Shown here piece after piece: positions 11,205-21,600 of a stretch of 64,000 nt of DNA. The stretch comes from Punica granatum (taxonomy: Eukaryota; Streptophyta; Magnoliopsida; Myrtales; Lythraceae), in assembly GCF_007655135.1 (NCBI RefSeq), contig NC_045129.1, positions 29,141,122 through 29,205,121 on the forward strand. The letters run 5' to 3'. The position numbers and the translations under genes were made by a program. The stretch's first letter is position 1. Each line of letters starts with the position of its first letter. The notes beneath the pieces are model-generated. The model searched no databases and was not told the origin of the DNA. It was given only the letters and a program-made list of their open reading frames with translations.

Positions 11205-11477
11205 TGGGATCAAGATCCAGCGTTACTCTTATGAATCAACATCTGAAATGTCCATATAATTTTATATAACCGAGTAAGGGAAACTATCTAGTAGAATTTG
11301 GACATATAAAGGCAAGTATGTTTATCCATAAAAATAAAAATTTATTATTTAAGATAAAAAAGAAGGTGTAACACTGTGGCTCATGTCCTTGTCTCTTGAC
11401 CTAGAGTATTAGTTATTTATGATTTTTTTTTCGTTATATTAGGCCTTGGGCCTCCTTCGTAGTTGAGAAAAGAAAAT
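9475..11477. other. Gene-less stretch, unclassified
   Basis: 9475-10390 is of mixed composition with many diverged short words but no frame or terminal repeat that I can name. 10390-10800 is GC-richer and also without a recognised gene. There is an A-run near 10870-10888 and a TA microsatellite at about 11173-11202. Short open frames here overlap on both strands and show no family features. Confidence 0.5.
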
Positions 11478-11735
11478 TAGTCAAGCTTTATTAAGACTTA
11501 ACAAAAATCACATAAATTTGTTTGTATACAAATCCTGCCATAATGAAGAAAATGAAAAAATTATTATTCAAGCTTTATTAAGACTTAACAAAAATCACAT
11601 AAATTTATATGAATACAAATCCTGCCATAATGAAGAAAATGAGAAAATTATTATTCGAGCTTTATTAAGACTTAACAAAAATCACATAAATTTATATGTA
11701 TACAAATCCTGCCATAATGAAGAAAACAGGATATT
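11478..11735 (+). repeat. 87-bp tandem repeat, about three units
   Basis: The word TACAAATCCTGCCATAATGAAG recurs at 11527, 11614 and 11701, exactly 87 bases apart, with very few differences between units. Because 87 is divisible by three, one frame stays open through the array and encodes a 29-residue repeat; this is a by-product of the period and not evidence of a gene. Confidence 0.85.
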
Positions 11736-12130
11736 ATTACGAGGGGCAACTCTATGCTCTTCGAGTTCCTCTTAAATATTTTTTTAGATGAGCTCTAGTT
11801 TATTCTCTTTTCCATGATTATATAAAATGTCATGCCTGACTAAGAGTTCAAAAATTAAATAATTACAAAAAAATTTCTCTTCTAGTTTTCTTACTTGGTC
11901 GCTAGGCGATCTCAGAGACATGCAGGCTAACAAATCGGACTTATCTCATGGTCCAATTCGGAGGTCCAGCCAAATATCTCCGTAATCTTCATTATGGATG
12001 ATGTTGACGATCTGAATACACAGGCTTGCTCTCCTCCATATAGAGCGGATCAACCCAACATCCATTAACTAAGCTGACAGTTTGAGATAAGGAAATTCCT
12101 ACTTGAATTGATTCGAACTCCATATTTTCA

Positions 12131-13308
12131 TCACGCACAATGTGACTCGAAACTCTCTAGTCGGAGAGGCAATGAACTGCTGCTTTCTACATTTAAAGAA
12201 TGCAATTCCTCTAACTGAATGCGCGGAGGGGAAAAAAAGCATGGCCTCGGGGGCATTTTTATGTCTTCAACACTACCACTTAACATCTCCAGCACCAATG
12301 GCATCGATGGTCGGTCTCTAGGATTCACTTGAATGCACCAGATACCGACCATTAACATCTTCCTCGATACTAAACTGTTCTCCTCCACCAGGGAATCAGA
12401 ACACTCGGTATTGATTTTCTCTTGGTTGAGTCTATCGTAGATCCACTCTGGGAAATAAGATTCGCTAGATGATGCATTTGCCTTTATCTCTGCTTGGCTA
12501 GTTCTCGCCCCAGCCATCTCCAATAGTAGCATGCCAAAGCTGTAGACGTCAGACTTGTGAGAAGGGTTCCCAAGGTTCCGCATGAATATCTCGGGAGCAA
12601 TAAATCCATAAGTCCCCCTCGGGCCAGTCACCGTGATGGCACTTCTGTGACGAGAATAAATCTTTGCCAGGCCGAAGTCAGAGATCTTAGGGATGAGGTT
12701 CTGGTCGAGCAATATATTTTGGGGCTTTATATCGAGATGCAAGATCCGGGACTCACAACCTCCATGCAAGTATGCTATTCCATGAGCGACCCCTATGGCA
12801 ATCTCGAGTAATTTCTCCATTCCCAGTTGAAGGCTTGCCCCTTTCTTGCCTAGTAAGTCCGCAAGAGACCCATTGGGCATGTACTCATACACAAGAGCTT
12901 GCTTGGGTCCTTGCAAGCAAAACCCAAACAAATTAATGATGTTGAGATGGTGGATCCTACCTATAGTGGCAACCTCATTAATAAAGTCCTGACCTTCACT
13001 ACCGGACTTATCAAGCACTTTGACAGCAACAACACGCCCATCCAATAGTTTCCCCTTGTAGACGTTGCCATAGCCTCCTTCCCCAAGTTTCTCCTTGAAG
13101 CCATTCGCCATCTTCTTTAAGTCCCTGTATGAGTAACCAGTTAACAGGGTCGACCGATAAGTTCTAATGAAGTTCTCTGCATCTACTCTCTCTTTCGAGG
13201 GCTGCTCTTTGGCAAAGTACGACTTCCTTGGAACTAATGGAACTTTCTTGTATATGAGCAGATACAACGCTATGATGACCAACAGAGAAGAACTTCCCGA
13301 TGCAATAC
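12131..13308 (-). CDS. Transmembrane and kinase exon of the LRK10-like gene
   Basis: Last exon, opened by an acceptor CCTGTTTGCAG at 13319-13309. It encodes the end of the juxtamembrane sequence, the transmembrane helix and the whole kinase domain, and stops at 12131. The open frame extends upstream to an ATG at 13360, but that stretch is intron 3; if intron 3 were retained it would give a hydrophobic leader before the helix. All kinase subdomains are present with no stop or frameshift. Confidence 0.93.
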
Positions 13309-16300
13309 CTGCAAACAGGAAACAGCTCAATGAGATTGATATTGGTCGCATAAATCGCAACCTGACTTGCTTTGCAAAAGGAGGGAGTCAAAACACATGG
13401 AATCCACCGGAGCCTCATTTTATTGTGTGCTGTATAAACGAAGGAATATACTTTGTTCTAACTTTAGCCAATCCAACATCAGTACAAGAATACATACCAA
13501 TGATAATTGGTCGCTTACTGGACTTCTTCTGCCTGCACGTTCATTTAAGAGATATGAATAATTCCGCACATATAGCGATTTCATATCAGATCAGCACTAG
13601 GAAAATGATGATCACCACAATCGACATGCTACCGGCTGGTCCAACACTGGGGCTTTTGGATCTTTAGATTCTAGCTTCTATTTGAAAATATTTTTAGTTG
13701 ATATTTTTCAAGAATCTTTTACATTTCATAGCGAGGTCGAATGGATATTTCAAAAATCTGCCCAATGCCCACATATATCCCGCTTTCATGAGTTGTCCAT
13801 GCCGATTGATCCTTGATGTAAATAGAGGCAATATCTGTGTAATTTCCAGGATAAGTAACACCGATTTGCACGCCACAATGTTAGTGTGACTCCATTTGCT
13901 TCGGTCGAGTTGCTGTCAAGTCGTTGGATGACGTTACAGATTTATGCTAATTAAGGAAAATATATATATCCTTTTACCATAAAGGTCATCCTATCCGGGT
14001 GAAGGAATTAGGATTTATGTCAACTACATAAAGCAAATTAAATGGTCCAGAAATGTCAGTCTCTATTGTGCATATTTAAGACTTGCAAATTTTAGGTGTA
14101 AAATGATTAGAATGAGAAAATTAGGTTTGAGATAATTTTACACTTTCAATATAATAATGTACATGCAAATCTTAAATAATCATAACTCACAATAATGTCA
14201 CAAGTAAGAACCAATAAATTCGTTACAATTAAATAACAAAATTAGTGATTAACACTCATTCACTTATTGTAATTTAATTGGTATTTTCTCACGTTATATC
14301 TAAATGCATTGAAAATTTCTAAGTTTCAAAGCATGTTTATATCTCAATAAAGACTCTCCGTTAATTTCAGCCGAAAGAGTATAAACTTGACTCTGCCGCC
14401 TTTCTTTAATGCTATATAAATATATATATTATAATCAGGAAAATATCGAAACAATGCTACTTTTTCAAAATTTAGTTCAGATTATATTGGAATGTATACT
14501 TAATATAAAAATAAAAAATGAGAATAATAAGATATTAATGCTACATTTGGTTTCAAAGTAGGATTTTAAAATCAGATTTTGATTTTGAAAAAGTGTGGTA
14601 TAAATGAAACCCACTCTTTAATTTTGTATGAATTATTTTATTTTGTTGTTGAAAAATAGTGGTATAAATGGGACCCACTCTTTGACTTTGTATGAGTTAT
14701 TTTATTTTATTGTGGGTAGAATTAGGTTAAAATTATGATTTTAAAATCACACTGGAAAACCAAACGAACCATAATTTTCCTAATACTATCAAAACTTGAA
14801 ATGTATTGCGACGTTGCTTTCCTAAGCGTATAATATTTAAGATGGAAAGGATCAATCTTCTCACGGAGGATACTTGTGCTGCAAAGAGACAAAAATATAT
14901 GATATTTACTTTTACTAAGAGAAAGAGCAAGACATTTCGAAAAGAAAAGTAAAACTTGGCGGCTCAAATAGGGAGGTATATGGTATCTATGCATCTATAT
15001 CATAGCAGTAGGAGTTACAAATTTTAGATATAAAAAATTTCAAAAGTGACAATGGGGTTTTGAAATTGAATTTATAATCTATTTATATTTATATACAAGT
15101 AAAATTAATTTGGATGAATAATAAATTAGTTTAGGTGCATAATAAATGTGACTCCGTTATGCATTAAATAGTATCATAGTTGAGTTAAAATGTCCAATTT
15201 ATAATTATATAATAATAATAATATTTAATTGGATATTATTATATAACTTATATTGAAAAGCAATTAATTGATCATATATATGACTAAATCATAAATTTAT
15301 GCTAATTTTAGGAGAGGCTTGAGAAGTGCAATAAGATTAACAACCTAGGGCTTGAAGAAGCCGAAGCCATGCCCTTTAGCGAGCCTCAACGCCATTTCTC
15401 AACAAATGCTTAAGCACGAGCTCCGTTTCAACTCCTCAGGCCCTAAACTGTCAATACTACTAATTCACTAGAATTACCTTGGATCGCATCTGAGCAATGT
15501 TTTTTGATATGCAAGATACTCATAAAAGGCAAGCACGTAGCATGCTTAGGTCACCACCAGCACGGTGGTCTAGTGGTTAAGCATCAAGCGCTCCACTTGA
15601 ACATCACGAGTTCGAACCTCACTGAGGACGTAGAGCTCACCACTATGTGGGTGTATTATGGGATGGCGGTGGCCTGCCCATAATGCTTGATCCAGTGGGC
15701 CTTGGATTTAATTCACTAGTGTGTTGGTAGGGCTACGGTGATCAAGTTGGACTAAAGTCTCAGTGAGCTATGGTGAAATGAACATTCCGTGGTGGTTAGG
15801 TTCCCTTAGTTGGGGCAGACATAGCGGGCTAGTAACTCGACCTAGCCTTTTATTCAGCGAAAAAAAAAACATAGCATACTTAGGTCAACTCCTAGTATTG
15901 AAGAACTACTTAGAATCCTAAACCCTTAGCCCAGAATGAGAAAACATAGAAAATCATTGAAAGAGAATGTATTTGACATGTTTTTTCTCTTGTCTTCGAT
16001 TGATTCATTACAATGGAGGAGCTGTCTTTAAATAGGCGAAATTATGTAGAACAAGACGATTTGATATTTACAATTGACCGACAAACGTGGCCAACATCTA
16101 TGGCCCGTTATTATGACTGAGGCCAACCTAACACATCTTAACATATTAATAGCCTGACATAATGGCTGACACTTATTACTAATAACCTGATGAAACAAAC
16201 TTAAAACAACTAGTTGAGATAATGGCGAATCTCTACTATTTGCGAAATGACTTATGAGATGGTGACGAGTTGGGATCAGAGTCGCTGTCCGAAGAGTACC

Positions 16301-18605
16301 ACTATGGTTTATTCCATGGCCTCTATTCTTCGGGAACCACATCAAGAGCCTGATTGAGTTCTTCCTCAATCAGACTTTTCCACCAGTTTTCATCATCAGG
16401 AGTGTTGGTGGAGGCAAGTTAACAGGGTCCCGCAGATAATTATTGTAAGAGCTTGGTCCTTCTTGGTCTTCAAGGGGGACTGGTTGTTGAGCCGTTGTGT
16501 CTATTGGCAAGTTCATGTCCTTGTTGTAGTCTTCAAGGGCCCGTTGGATGATAAGTCTGGTTAGCAAGTAATCTCATCGATACTCCCAAGGGACTTGCAT
16601 GGTAGCGGGTGGCCAAATAACCCAAGGGATTACTCCATTCCCTTCACAGATCATCCTCTGGAATTCTCGGTATTGGTCCTCGAGGTCTAGGATGTCTTTG
16701 GTGAAGGTTCTCCACACCTTAGAGGAATAGGTTCGTTAGAACCCTACAGGTTCTCCCTGTACTCGAGGTATTCTTCCACGCCTTGGAACTATACTTTATG
16801 GCTGCTTAAACAGAATGATGGCATGTTTGTGCAGCTAAGGTTGAGAGGGCACACTTCTTGCTTCCTACTCAAAGAGCTCTTTCCATTGAAGAATTGATCG
16901 AAACCATTCTAGGAATTGGATGAAATGGGTATCTGAGTTCCTGTTTTCAGTAGGATAGCTAAGTGTTTCCCTTTCTAAGAGACTGCAGCTGAGGAAATTG
17001 AGCATCAATTGTAGATGAAATTGAATCTCAATGGTATAACTATGACATAAATACCAAAACAACCATTTTATGTCCTCAGGATATGGGAAGCTGCATGAGT
17101 GCCAGAATGGATGGATGAATGGGTACTGAGGATGCATTCTGAAAGTTTGAGGGTGAGACCTCTATGGTGCCGAAAGATCCTATACTGATATTCCTAGATG
17201 AAGCTCTTGGCCTTGACTAGGAATGTCTTGTCCTAACTAAGTTTGAGACTTCAGGGGAAATGTCATCCCTAAACTTTCCAGGTGATCCTGACCTCCAGGT
17301 ATGCTCCTGCAGCTTGGTTTTAGCCCGCAGGGTTGTGAACATGCAGATGACAGGCAAGACTTATGATGACTGCCCTATCTGTTCTTGCTCCTTCCTTGAC
17401 AAGAAATCAGCGAAAGTATCATGCCTTCCCTTTATATGCACATCAAACTCAAACTTAGAGAACCATTTGGCCTATCTAAGAAGTTGAGGTTGAGGCACTT
17501 ATTTTTGCTTGAATTGGATCAACTTAAGAAAAGAGGACATATCCATGTCGACTATGAACTTGTGCCCGATCAAATGGAACTCGAATTTCTTTATCTCATT
17601 CATAACCGCTAGGATTTCCTTAAAAGTGTTGTTTCGACGGTTTGAACCTGCCACTCCTATATCCACAGATGTAGCGTCTACCATGAAGTTCTTCTAATAA
17701 GACGACACCCTAGTATTTATCATTTGCATCTGCCTGGAGTATCCTTTTTCCTGTAGAAGGGATCTGGAGTGGAGGTAGGGACTGCAATTGAGTTTTGAGC
17801 CCTTTTACTGCCTTAGTTTGAGTTAGCCCCCATGTTGAGGCGTCATTCTTTAGCATTTTTTCAAGTGGTCGAGTGAGTCGTACGATCTTAGGAAGGAAAT
17901 CCCTAAGGTAATTCACTGGTTCAAAAAACTGTTGAATTTACTTCTTAGTGCGTAATCCTTGGGGAACTTTAGCAACTCCTGGGCCACATAAGGCTCTGGT
18001 TGGTACTGGCCATTTATAAGCTTCATTCCAAGGAACTCGATCTCATTCTGGCCAATGACCATCTTTTTCTTGGAGAGCATGATACCATAATTGGATACTA
18101 AGTCCGAGAACTATTGGAATAGGTGAACATGGACCTATTTCGTTGGGTTAAACAAACAAGACTGAAGATACGATAAATAGCTATATGGAATAGCAATGGA
18201 GCTATTTTAAGACCAAAAGGCATGACCTTCTACTGGTAATGGACATTCAAGATGCGGAACCTAGTCTTGGGTCTGTCTTCGAGATGAATTCCTAATTGGC
18301 AGAACCCAGCTTTTAGGTCAAACTTTGAAAACACCTTGGCCTCGGACATGTTGATGAACAAGGCTTGCTTGTTAGGTTGAATAGGAATGGATTAATCCCT
18401 CGGGTTATTTGGCCACCCGCTATCGTCCAAGTCCCTTAGGACTATCCATGAGATTACTTGCTAACCAAGCTTATCATCTAACGGGCTCTTGAAAACTACA
18501 GCAGGGACCAAGGTTTTCAGAATCGCGATTCTACCTAGAATCGGTCGAGAGTCATAGAATCGTGAATCGTAGAATCGTATGTGAATCGTAAGATTCTACC
18601 TATAA

Positions 18606-18636
<31 letters not shown>

Positions 18637-21600
18637 TATACTTTCATGAGAAAAAAAAATCAATCCTTGATTCCTTATATTTAAAAAAGGATCAAAAATC
18701 AACAAACCAACAAAAAATCATAAAAACACAAAATATCATTACAAATTATCGAAATTCAAAGTCCAAATCATAATTCAAACTCTCAAAATAAACAGTTAAC
18801 AATATTAAGTCATAACATAGAATGCCCCTAATTATTTGTGTTTAATTCGAATTACCGTTATTCAATTTAATGGTCAAATTGAATTCTTGAATTTAACTCA
18901 TTGAAACATGATTTAATTTAATTACTTACCGTTAGAAGTGTAGGCCATTAATTTGATTTAATTAATTCTTTTAGTAATAATAATGGTCATTAAAAATGAA
19001 TGCATTCCTTGCTGTATAAAATGGACGAACGGAAGTGGTTGTTCTAATTAGCAAATATTCAGAGAGACCATTGATGTAATCATTCAATGCGGAATAATAT
19101 TTTACTTTCCTCGTATTGCAAACCAAAGTTCAGAAACAAAAGAAAACTCCTGAACATAAGTTAGGCATTTCAACAAACACGTTGGGTGCTGTAAATGGAA
19201 GATCAAAAAATAGGAAAGTCGTATTGAAGCCGTATCTCAGCGCTGCTTCGCGTATTACGAAAGTCGTATCGCCCGAACGGGGCATGCTACAAGAGCGTAG
19301 GTGAGTGGTAAGCGTAGGAGGCGTGCCCGAACGGCAGCGGCAGCAGTGTGGTTTTAAGAGTAAAAATTGATCAAATAGGCAATTAAGCCAGCGATTTAAG
19401 CAGCAAAGAGAACAGAGCAGAAAGGAGAAGAAGAGAGAGGAAGGGAGAAAGAGAGAGAATACCAGTAAATTGCAACGTTCGACTGATGTCACAAATGGGT
19501 GATGGAATTGGGATCTGCGGAGCAGCCGGAGCTTCAAGCTCGTCGGAGTCGGAAGTCGGAACAACCGAACAAGAGAACCCGGCACGAAGAATTTAAAGAA
19601 ATTGTTGAAGCTTGGTGGAGAGTCGGAGGTCCGGTGGATTAGGGCATAGAAATGTCTAGACTGTCAGGACTCGGGAGAAAGTAGGAGCACTGGAGAAGAA
19701 AGGGAAAGGAGGGGAGAAGAGAGGGGAAAAAAAAAAAAGGTTGTCGGGCTCAAGGCCAATGGGCTGGGCTTCGGCCCACTCTGGCCTCGCCTTCGCCCAA
19801 GGGCCCGAATCAGGCCTGCCCTTCGCCCTAGTCTGGGCTGAATCCAGAATCGTAGAATCGACCCGATTCCGCAATTCCGCGATTCACGGCCCGATTCAGA
19901 TGCGATTCTACAGTTTCCGATTCGGCCCATTGTATCGAAATTGCATGACCTCCCTTGAATCGTAGAATCGTACGATTTTACGATTCGAATCATGATTCTA
20001 AGAACCATGGCAGGGACAACCCAATCCCCCCATTAGACTCCCGAGATCCAAACTCACCAGATCCAAAAGCTTTCATGCAACTGGACCAGAACTCGCCAGT
20101 AGACATAATGGCTCAAGATCCAATCCCGCATGAAGACAAATCAGGACCAAGTTCTTGCAATAATTATTTGCGGGACCCTACCAACTAGCCTCAGCCAACA
20201 CTGCCTGATGATGAAGACTGGTGGAAAAGTCTGACTGAGGAAGAACTCAATCAGGCTCTAGATGTGGTTCTCAAAGAATAGTGGCCACGGAAAAAATCGT
20301 GGTGGTACTCTTTGGACAGCGACTCTAATCCCAACATGTCACTATTTCATGAGCCATTTCGCAAATAATGGAGATTCGCCATTATCTCCACCGACTGTTT
20401 GAAGATTGTTTTATTAGGCTATTTTTAATAAATGTCGGCCGTTATGTCAGGCCAATAATATGTTAAGTTGTGTTAAATTGGCCTCAATCATAATAACGGG
20501 CTATAAATGTTAGCCACATTTGTCTGCCAATTGAAAATATCAAATTGTCTTGTTCCTTTGAGCTTTGCCTATATAAAGGTAGCTCCTCCATTTTAATGGA
20601 TCAATCGAAGGCAAGAGAAGAAACATCTCCAATACATTTCTCTCTCAATGATCTTCTAAGCTTTCTCGTTCATGGCTAATTTAAGATCTTAAGTAGTTCT
20701 TCAATATCAGGAACTGGCCTAATATGCTCTATGCTTGGCTCTTATGAGGATCCTGCACATCAGGAAAAGGTTGCTCAGATGCGATCCGAGGTAATTATAG
20801 AGAATCAATAGTATTAATAGTTTAGGGCCTGGGGAATTAAAACGGAGCTCATACTTGAGCATTTGCCGAGGAATGGCGTTGAGGCTTGCTAAATGGCGTG
20901 ATTTCGGCTTCTTGGAGCCCTAGGTTGTTTGCACTTTTCTAACCTCACCTAGAATTGGTAAGAAATTAAAATATATGAAATTGAGTTAAAATTGTATTAA
21001 TAAGATTTTTAAGAGAAATTAAAAGGGTTAATTTCATCAAAAAGCATGAACTTCCACATTTTTTCCAAATCTAGCGGAAATTGTTTTCCCTAAATCTAGC
21101 AGAAACTAACCGAAATTAGTTCAAATCTACATCCATCCTCTAGTCCGTCAATTTTTTTGACGTGGCAAGGTAACGGCAGGTGACGTGACTAATGATTTTT
21201 AAGCTCCAATAAAACGACATGTAGACTTGTAGTCCCACTCACTTTTTTAAAAAGACCCAAATAGCCAGGTCGACCCCCCCTCCCCTCTCCTCCTGTTTTT
21301 CAATCAGCTAAGGGTTGAGAGTTGGTGGGGGAGCCCCCAATCAGATCGGCCCCCCTCCTCTCTCCCTCTGTTTCATTGATTGATTTTATGTGGGGGTTCT
21401 ATAAGAAAATGTTGATTCTTGGTGTGTTTTTCGTGTTTGATTGGAATTGGGTGTTTGATAAGGCGAGCGGAGTGTGCAGGAAATAGAAGTTGGAGGTGAA
21501 GCTGCCTTTCGGGCATAGGGAGAGTCTCAACTTTGCGAGTTGGAAGATGGATGATGACTCCACTACCCGTATCGTAGGAAGTGATGGTGATGTGAATGAG

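Larger units (their letters stand above)
15307..18389 (-). mobile_element. Endogenous pararetrovirus fragment (caulimovirus-like), minus copy
   Basis: Read on the minus strand, 18389 to about 17500 carries decayed reverse transcriptase and RNase H of the Caulimoviridae type, broken by several stops and frame changes; the longest open piece is 17916-17710. Downstream follow remnants of the polyprotein C-terminal region (17137-16865, 16567-16370) and then a non-coding region with a TATA-like box (16026-16034) and a leader that is nearly repeated in the plus copy at 20018-20960. Integrase and LTRs are not seen, which favours a pararetrovirus over an LTR element. Florendovirus or petuvirus affinity is likely but not proven. 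The SINE at 15554-15871 is inserted in its non-coding region. The copy is defective. Confidence 0.65.
18390..20960 (+). mobile_element. Endogenous pararetrovirus fragment, plus copy (split by a hAT element)
   Basis: Viral pieces 18390-18508 and 20018 to about 20960 form one segment: the C-terminal polyprotein remnant, then the same non-coding promoter and leader region as in the minus copy. The hAT element 18509-20009 separates them, and the 8-base duplication shows they were once adjacent. The frame has stops after the Asn-Tyr-Leu-Arg-Asp-Pro stretch at about 20187 and again near 20280. It meets the minus copy at about 18386-18395, forming an inverted junction. Confidence 0.6.

Noticed and set aside
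13309..13360. ATG at 13360 as the start of a separate kinase gene
   Set aside because: The stretch contains the acceptor CCTGTTTGCAG and matches an intron; splicing to the micro-exon keeps the frame and gives a standard receptor. Kept only as a possible intron-retention product.
13600..13680. Hydrophobic minus-strand stretch MSIVVIIIFLVLI just upstream of the micro-exon
   Set aside because: It could be an alternative transmembrane exon, but it stops after the hydrophobic run, and the main model already has a helix in the kinase exon.
16865..17697. Several short frames on both strands in the viral region treated as genes
   Set aside because: Those on the plus strand are shadows of the decayed minus-strand polyprotein; the minus pieces are broken remnants and not independent genes.
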